From assembly GCA_003530935.1 (NCBI GenBank), contig DPEO01000048.1, positions 1 through 9,446 of the forward strand: a DNA stretch of 9,446 nucleotides, given 5' to 3'. How positions within the stretch are numbered: position 1 is the first letter of the stretch; each line of letters begins with the position of its first letter. The notes under the pieces were generated by a model. The model had not been told where the DNA came from. It searched no databases and saw only the letters and a program-made list of their open reading frames with translations. A program made the translations under genes and the position numbers. This stretch comes from Desulfomicrobiaceae bacterium. Its GTDB lineage: Bacteria; Desulfobacterota; Desulfovibrionia; Desulfovibrionales; Desulfomicrobiaceae. This document shows, one piece after another, positions 5,701-9,446 of this stretch.

Positions 5701-6715
5701 GCCCCTAACACCCGCCGACTTGCGGGACTATGCAGCACGCCGGTCGCTGGACGATTTGCGCGCTGAGGCCAATGCCGCGTGCGAGGCGGTTTGGGGAAAT
5801 CGCGTCTTCGTGCGGGGATTGGTGGAGATTTCGAACCACTGCGCCATGGACTGCCTGTACTGCGGCATTCGATGCTCCAACCAGCGCATCGCCCGCTACC
5901 GCCTCTTTCCTGAGGAGATCGTTGCGCTGGCCCGTGAGGGGTATGCCCGGGGTATCCGCACCTTCGTGCTGCAGGGAGGCGAAGATCCCGCCTTCTCCAC
6001 GGATGACTATTGCCGCATGGTGGAGGGTGTCCGAAAAGCCACAGGCGGCGAGGCGGCGGTGGCCTTGAGTCTCGGCATCCGCCCCCGAAGCCACTACGCG
6101 GCGTTCAAAAATGCGGGGGCCGATCGCTACCTGCTTCGCTTCGAGACTAGCGACGAGGCGTTGCACACGCATTTGCGCGGCGGCGTGCCCTACGCCCGGC
6201 GACTGCAAGCCCTGTTCGATCTCAAGGAACTGGGTTTCGAGGTGGGATCGGGCTTCATGACGGGGCTTCCTGGCGAGAGCGAGGCCACGTTCTACAACAA
6301 TATCCTGCTCTGTCGGGAGCTGGAACTGGACATGGTGGGCGTGGGTCCTTTCATCCCTCACCCGGACACCCCCTTGCGCAACGCCCCCGCTCCGTCACTG
6401 GAGCCAACGCTTCAGGCGGTAGCGCTCGTGCGCCTGCTGCTCCCCTACGCCAACATACCCGCCACCACGGCGGCGGGGTCTATGGACCCGCTGGGGCGTG
6501 AGAAGATGCTGACCTCGGGGGCCAATGTGCTCATGCCGAACCTATCGCCCACCGCGGCGAAGCAGCGCTATCGGATCTACCCGGGCAAGATCTGCATCGA
6601 CGAAAGCAGCGCGGTCTGTCTGGAAGATGCACGAAAACGCGTCGCCTCCGTTGGGAAGGTGCTTTCCTTCGAGCGCGGCGACTCCAAAAGCGTGGAGTTG
6701 CGCCGTGCATGCTGA
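5678..6715 (+). CDS. hydE: HydE, radical SAM maturase of [FeFe]-hydrogenase
   Basis: HydE takes the iron-CO-cyanide product of HydG and, by radical SAM chemistry, converts it towards the two-iron subcluster assembled on HydF. The chosen start at ATG 5678 gives 345 residues, close to the 348 of Thermotoga HydE; a GAGGGAGG-like site precedes it. The longer in-frame start at 5621 adds an unconserved Ser/Arg-rich stretch. The radical SAM motif C-x3-C-x2-C is Cys55, Cys59 and Cys62. Other family features include LQGGEDP (98-104), ADRYLLRFET (148-157), GFMTGLPGE (192-200), GVGPFIPHPDTPL (221-233) and the late GANVLMPNLSP (281-291). Thermotoga HydE has three cysteines for a dispensable second cluster; here only two remain (Cys306, Cys314). 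The gene overlaps the lyase gene by 11 nt. Its DNA is richer in G+C than hydG and hydA. Confidence 0.95.
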   Translation: MSLGNTHGPLTPADLRDYAARRSLDDLRAEANAACEAVWGNRVFVRGLVEISNHCAMDCLYCGIRCSNQRIARYRLFPEEIVALAREGYARGIRTFVLQGGEDPAFSTDDYCRMVEGVRKATGGEAAVALSLGIRPRSHYAAFKNAGADRYLLRFETSDEALHTHLRGGVPYARRLQALFDLKELGFEVGSGFMTGLPGESEATFYNNILLCRELELDMVGVGPFIPHPDTPLRNAPAPSLEPTLQAVALVRLLLPYANIPATTAAGSMDPLGREKMLTSGANVLMPNLSPTAAKQRYRIYPGKICIDESSAVCLEDARKRVASVGKVLSFERGDSKSVELRRAC

Positions 6716-8024
6716 AGCCTTTTGGGGCCCGGAAACCGCCGCTGCGCTGCGAAACTTCGGTGAGGGCTCGACCCCGGCGCCTTTCGTGCGGGCATTGGCG
6801 GAGGTGAAGCTGGCCTGTCTGCGGGCGGTGCAGGAGACGGAACGGCGCTGGCCTGACGAGGTCTTCGCCGCGCTGGAAGCGGCTTGCCTCGAGGTGGCGG
6901 CGGGGAAATACCCGGAACGCTTCCGCCTGCCCCTCATGCAGGGGGGAGCGGGCACAAGCCTCAACATGAACATGAACGAGGTGTTGGCGTCGCTGGTGGG
7001 GGGGCTCGATCCCATTGAAGATATCAACCGCTACCAGTCAACCAACGACGTGGTGCCCACCGCGGTCACCATCTCGCTCTATCGCTTGCTCACGGAGGTG
7101 GAACGCGAGGTCATCGAGCTGCAGGAGGCGCTGGTGGCCTGGGAGCGGCAATCCGAGAACCTGTTGATGGAAGGGCGCACGGAGATGCAGTCCGCGCTGC
7201 CCATGACTTTGGGGCAGGTTTTCGGGGCCTGGGCAGGGGCGACGGAGCGCGACCGCTGGCGGCTGAACAAGCTCAAGGAGCGCATCCGCACCATTCCTCT
7301 GGGCGGCACGGCCATCGGCACCTGTTTTTCCGCGCCTCAGCGCTACATCTACGCGGCGGAACGGGCATTGCGAAGTATCACGGGGCTTCCCCTTTGCCGG
7401 AGCCAGAATCTCCCCGACGAGATCTCGAACCTCGATGCCTGGGCGGAACTGGCGAACGGCTTCGCCCTGTGCGCGGTAAACCTGTTCAAGATGTGCGGTG
7501 ATCTGCTGCTCTACACCTCGTCGATGGTGGGGGAAATGGAGCATCCGCGCCTGCAGGCGGGGTCGTCGATCATGGCGGCGAAGACCAACCCGGTGATACT
7601 GGAGCATGTCCGAGGGCTGGCCGTGCACGTGCAGGGCGAGGCCTGGAAGGTGGGGCAGTACGCGGCCGCGGGACAGTTGCAGTTGAACCCTTTTCTCCCG
7701 CACACCTGCGCCGCGTTGCTCTCGGCAGGCGAGGCGCTCCAGTGGGCCATAGCGGCCTTCCGCACGCGCTTTCTGGACGGTCTGCGGGTGAACGCGGCGC
7801 GCATGGAGCGTAATCTGGCAGGCTCGCTCGCCATGATGAACGCTCTCACCCCCAAGCTGGGCTATCACCGGGTCAAGGAGCTCTACGAGAAGGCGCCGTC
7901 GCCTCCTGCGTCGCTGGAGGAATTGGCCGCCCTGGTGGCGCGGGAAACGGGCACGCCCCTCGAGGAGGTGCGCTCGTGGCTTTCGCCCGGGCGCCTGGCG
8001 GGCATGAACGGAGGCAACGCATGA
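6705..8024 (+). CDS. Aspartate ammonia-lyase-like protein in the hydrogenase maturation operon
   Basis: Members of this superfamily split aspartate to fumarate and ammonia, or related substrates. Start: GTG 6705-6707 with GGAG (6694-6697) upstream, overlapping the end of hydE by 11 nt; upstream ATGs lie deep inside hydE. The 439 residues show GAGTSLNMNMNE (81-92), QSTND (111-115), GRTEMQ (157-162), PLGGTAIGT (198-206) and the flexible catalytic loop GSSIMAAKTNP (286-296) with its serine pair, lysine and asparagine. The usual loop is GSSIMPGKVNP, so three residues differ. The N-terminus begins at FWGPET and lacks the usual 15 to 20 residues with the E-x-D-x-LG motif. Genes of this kind are, as I recall, found beside hydE and hydF in other anaerobes. 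Its tight overlap with both suggests ammonia supply for the bridging dithiomethylamine; true substrate unknown. Confidence 0.88.
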   Translation: MHAEAFWGPETAAALRNFGEGSTPAPFVRALAEVKLACLRAVQETERRWPDEVFAALEAACLEVAAGKYPERFRLPLMQGGAGTSLNMNMNEVLASLVGGLDPIEDINRYQSTNDVVPTAVTISLYRLLTEVEREVIELQEALVAWERQSENLLMEGRTEMQSALPMTLGQVFGAWAGATERDRWRLNKLKERIRTIPLGGTAIGTCFSAPQRYIYAAERALRSITGLPLCRSQNLPDEISNLDAWAELANGFALCAVNLFKMCGDLLLYTSSMVGEMEHPRLQAGSSIMAAKTNPVILEHVRGLAVHVQGEAWKVGQYAAAGQLQLNPFLPHTCAALLSAGEALQWAIAAFRTRFLDGLRVNAARMERNLAGSLAMMNALTPKLGYHRVKELYEKAPSPPASLEELAALVARETGTPLEEVRSWLSPGRLAGMNGGNA

Positions 8025-9256
8025 TCAATACGCCGTTGGCGGAACAGGTGCGCATCGTGCTGGCCGGAGACCGAAACAGCGGCAAGTCGTCGCTGATGAA
8101 CAACCTCTTCGGCAAGGAAATCTCCATCGTCACCGACCGGCCGGGCACGACCACGGATCCGGTGACCAAGAGCTTTGAGCTGGGGCCGCTGGGCCCTGTA
8201 GCCTTCTCGGACACGGCGGGGCTCGACGACGACGAGCGCGATGGCGAGATCGGCGCACACCGTCGCCGCCGCACCGAGGAACTCTTGCGCGAAGCACATC
8301 TGGTGCTCTTGGTGACGCCGGGGAATCGCCCTCTGTCGCTTTCGGAGAAGGCGTTGCTGGAGGCGATTCGAAGCTCGGGACGACCCGTGGTGGCGGCGCT
8401 CACCTTCGCCGATCGGCCGACGGACGCATCGAAGGTCGAGGCATTACGGGATCTGCCCCATGCGACGGTGGACAATCTCTCGGGGCGCGGGGTGATGGAA
8501 CTGCGTAAATTGCTCATCCGGGTGGCTGAGGGGATCGACCCTGAGATGACGCCAGTGGAGGGGTTGGTGCAGGAGGGGGATCTGGTGCTGCTGGTGATCC
8601 CCATTGATCTCGCGGCGCCCAAAGGCCGGCTGATTCTGCCGCAGGTCGAGACGATCCGTGACCTGTTGGACCGGGATTGCGGGGTGCTGATGGTGAAGGA
8701 GCGGGAGCTTTACGAATTTTATCGAGCCCTCCCGAGGCGGCCGAAGCTCGTGATCTGCGACAGCCAGGTGTTCAGCAAGGTGGCGGCGGACGTTGATGCG
8801 GATCAGCCGCTCACGAGCTTTTCGATTCTTTTCGGGCGGAAGAAGGGGGATCTGGCGGCCTACGTGCGGGGCGTGCGGGCCCTTGGGCAGGTGCCGCCGG
8901 GGGCGCGGATTTTGGTGCTGGAGTCATGCAGCCATCATCGGCAGGCCGATGACATCGGCACGGTGAAGATCCCCCGGCTCTTCAAGCAGTTGGTGCAGCA
9001 GGACGCGCACTTTTCCTTCGCTCGGGAGCTGCCGCCTGACGAGGAACTCAAGGGGTTTTTCATGGTGATCAATTGCGCGGGGTGCATGGCGAGTCGCCTG
9101 AAGATCATGCACCGGCTGCATACCATGCAGCGCTTGGGCGTGCACACGCTCAACTATGGACTCTTTCTGGCCTGGGCCAACGGCCTGCTCCCCCGGGCAT
9201 TGGAACCTTTTCCCTATGAGTATGCGGTCTTCCTTCGGGGGGCTCCTCTGGTATAG
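8021..9256 (+). CDS. hydF: HydF, GTPase scaffold for [FeFe]-hydrogenase two-iron subcluster
   Basis: HydF binds the developing two-iron subcluster and delivers it to apo-HydA. The ATG overlaps the lyase stop (ATGA) and has GGAGG (8010-8014) upstream, giving 411 residues. N-terminal GTPase domain: Walker A GDRNSGKSS (16-24), PGTT (41-44) and DTAG (64-67). The G4 position reads ALTFADRP (126-133), where NKxD is expected, so the base-specific Asn and Lys are missing. A dimerisation region follows. The C-terminal cluster domain has C-S-H (303-305), then Asn351-Cys352-x2-Cys355; the usual motif is C-x-H...H-C-x2-C, so the second His is Asn here. The three cysteines are kept, and in known structures the non-cysteine ligand is exchangeable, so function is likely. 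The stop is followed at once by a T run but by no clear hairpin. Confidence 0.95.
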   Translation: MINTPLAEQVRIVLAGDRNSGKSSLMNNLFGKEISIVTDRPGTTTDPVTKSFELGPLGPVAFSDTAGLDDDERDGEIGAHRRRRTEELLREAHLVLLVTPGNRPLSLSEKALLEAIRSSGRPVVAALTFADRPTDASKVEALRDLPHATVDNLSGRGVMELRKLLIRVAEGIDPEMTPVEGLVQEGDLVLLVIPIDLAAPKGRLILPQVETIRDLLDRDCGVLMVKERELYEFYRALPRRPKLVICDSQVFSKVAADVDADQPLTSFSILFGRKKGDLAAYVRGVRALGQVPPGARILVLESCSHHRQADDIGTVKIPRLFKQLVQQDAHFSFARELPPDEELKGFFMVINCAGCMASRLKIMHRLHTMQRLGVHTLNYGLFLAWANGLLPRALEPFPYEYAVFLRGAPLV

Positions 9257-9308
9257 GTTTTTTTGGGACACCGAATTGGGATTAGAGAGACTCCCCACGA
9301 GGTGATTC

Positions 9309-9446
9309 ATGAGCAAACAAAACGACAAGGGAATGTCGGCCGTCTCCCCGGTGGAGGGAGGCCGCAGGCCGACTGGAACCGGGGAGACGAAGGCAGCTCG
9401 CAAGCGATTCTGGGCACAGAGGGCAGAGAAAGAAAGGCTGGAAGAT
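9309..9446 (+). CDS. Start of unidentified gene, possibly transposase OrfA, cut by window edge
   Basis: ATG 9309-9311 with GAGGTGA (9299-9305) just before it opens a frame of 46 codons that stays open to the end of the window. The protein start is MSKQNDKGMSAVSP, then a VEGGRRPTGTG stretch, then a basic and charged segment (ARKRFWAQRAEKE). The Gly-Arg-Arg-Pro-Thr-Gly start followed by a basic helix reminds me of N-termini of IS3-type OrfA transposase proteins in related bacteria, but too little is visible to assign a family. The frame begins 52 nt after the hydF stop, after TTTTTTTGGGACACC (9258-9272), which could be an element end; no matching end is in the window. An ordinary unrelated gene is equally possible. 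Confidence 0.45.
   Translation, partial: MSKQNDKGMSAVSPVEGGRRPTGTGETKAARKRFWAQRAEKERLED
9341..9389. repeat. 12-bp perfect inverted repeat inside the last reading frame
   Basis: CGTCTCCCCGGT (9341-9352) and ACCGGGGAGACG (9378-9389) are exact inverted copies with 25 bases between them. The spacer itself holds GGCC-GCA-GGCC (9360-9370). The stem would be very stable in RNA and lies 30 nt into the reading frame. It could hinder translation, act as a DNA site, or mean that this stretch is an RNA and not a gene. Confidence 0.55.

Noticed and set aside
5705..6361. Minus-strand frame of 218 codons opposite hydE
   Set aside because: It is an antisense shadow of a clear HydE gene in GC-rich DNA, where antisense frames stay open by codon bias.
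7038..8622. Two minus-strand frames of about 250-276 codons opposite the lyase and hydF genes
   Set aside because: They are Arg- and Ser-rich shadows of well supported genes and show no motif or independent ribosome site.
9230..9264. Intrinsic terminator directly after hydF
   Set aside because: A run of seven T is present, but the only upstream pairing is a short CC-TTCG-GG stem about 20 nt away, too far and too weak.
1..9446. tRNA, rRNA genes and CRISPR arrays
   Set aside because: No tRNA-like cloverleaf, no rRNA sequence and no regularly spaced direct repeats were seen on reading the window.

Overview
The window looks like part of the chromosome of a sulfate-reducing, Desulfovibrio-like bacterium (Desulfobacterota). 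The main reason is the pair at 3687-5339. It matches, residue for residue at every H-cluster and ferredoxin ligand, the periplasmic [FeFe]-hydrogenase HydA/HydB of Desulfovibrio as I remember those proteins. The assignment is from recalled sequences, not from a search.

Layout. At the left edge (1-1225, minus strand) are two exported-protein genes: a 224-residue lipoprotein and, 3 nt downstream, a FlgO-type protein cut by the window edge. A near-consensus sigma-28 (FliA) promoter at 1264-1290 drives them, so they look like late flagellar genes unrelated to the hydrogenase. The 343-nt gap 1226-1568 also holds a GC-rich hairpin and a 12-bp palindrome. From 1569 to 3235 (minus strand) lie hydG and, upstream of it, a small TM1266-type hydrogenase system regulator. 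A divergent region (3236-3686) separates this operon from hydA-hydB on the plus strand. That region contains a highly structured leader for the hydG operon, an AT-rich island of about 150 bp, promoter candidates in both directions, repeated ACACTAAT-like elements, and a 13-codon leader ORF with a perfect Shine-Dalgarno sequence. After hydB comes a 338-nt gap (5340-5677) with a probable terminator, a sigma-70-like promoter and possible remains of coding sequence. It is followed by hydE, an aspartate ammonia-lyase-like gene and hydF, which overlap end to end (5678-9256). Just after hydF a new reading frame begins that runs out of the window; it may be the start of a transposase gene.

How the genes work together. 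HydG makes the Fe(CO)2(CN) unit from tyrosine. HydE processes it towards the two-iron subcluster. HydF is the GTPase scaffold that assembles and delivers the subcluster to HydA in the cytoplasm. HydB carries the Tat signal that should take the HydA-HydB dimer to the periplasm, where such enzymes exchange electrons with cytochrome c3. The lyase between hydE and hydF could supply ammonia for the bridging dithiomethylamine ligand; that is a hypothesis. The locus is therefore an apparently complete structural-plus-maturation [FeFe]-hydrogenase island.

Most interesting points: the structured leader and the leader peptide in the divergent region; the lyase with a modified substrate loop; a HydF that has lost the GTPase G4 signature and has Asn in place of the usual His before its C-x2-C; and a sharp change of base composition within hydA.
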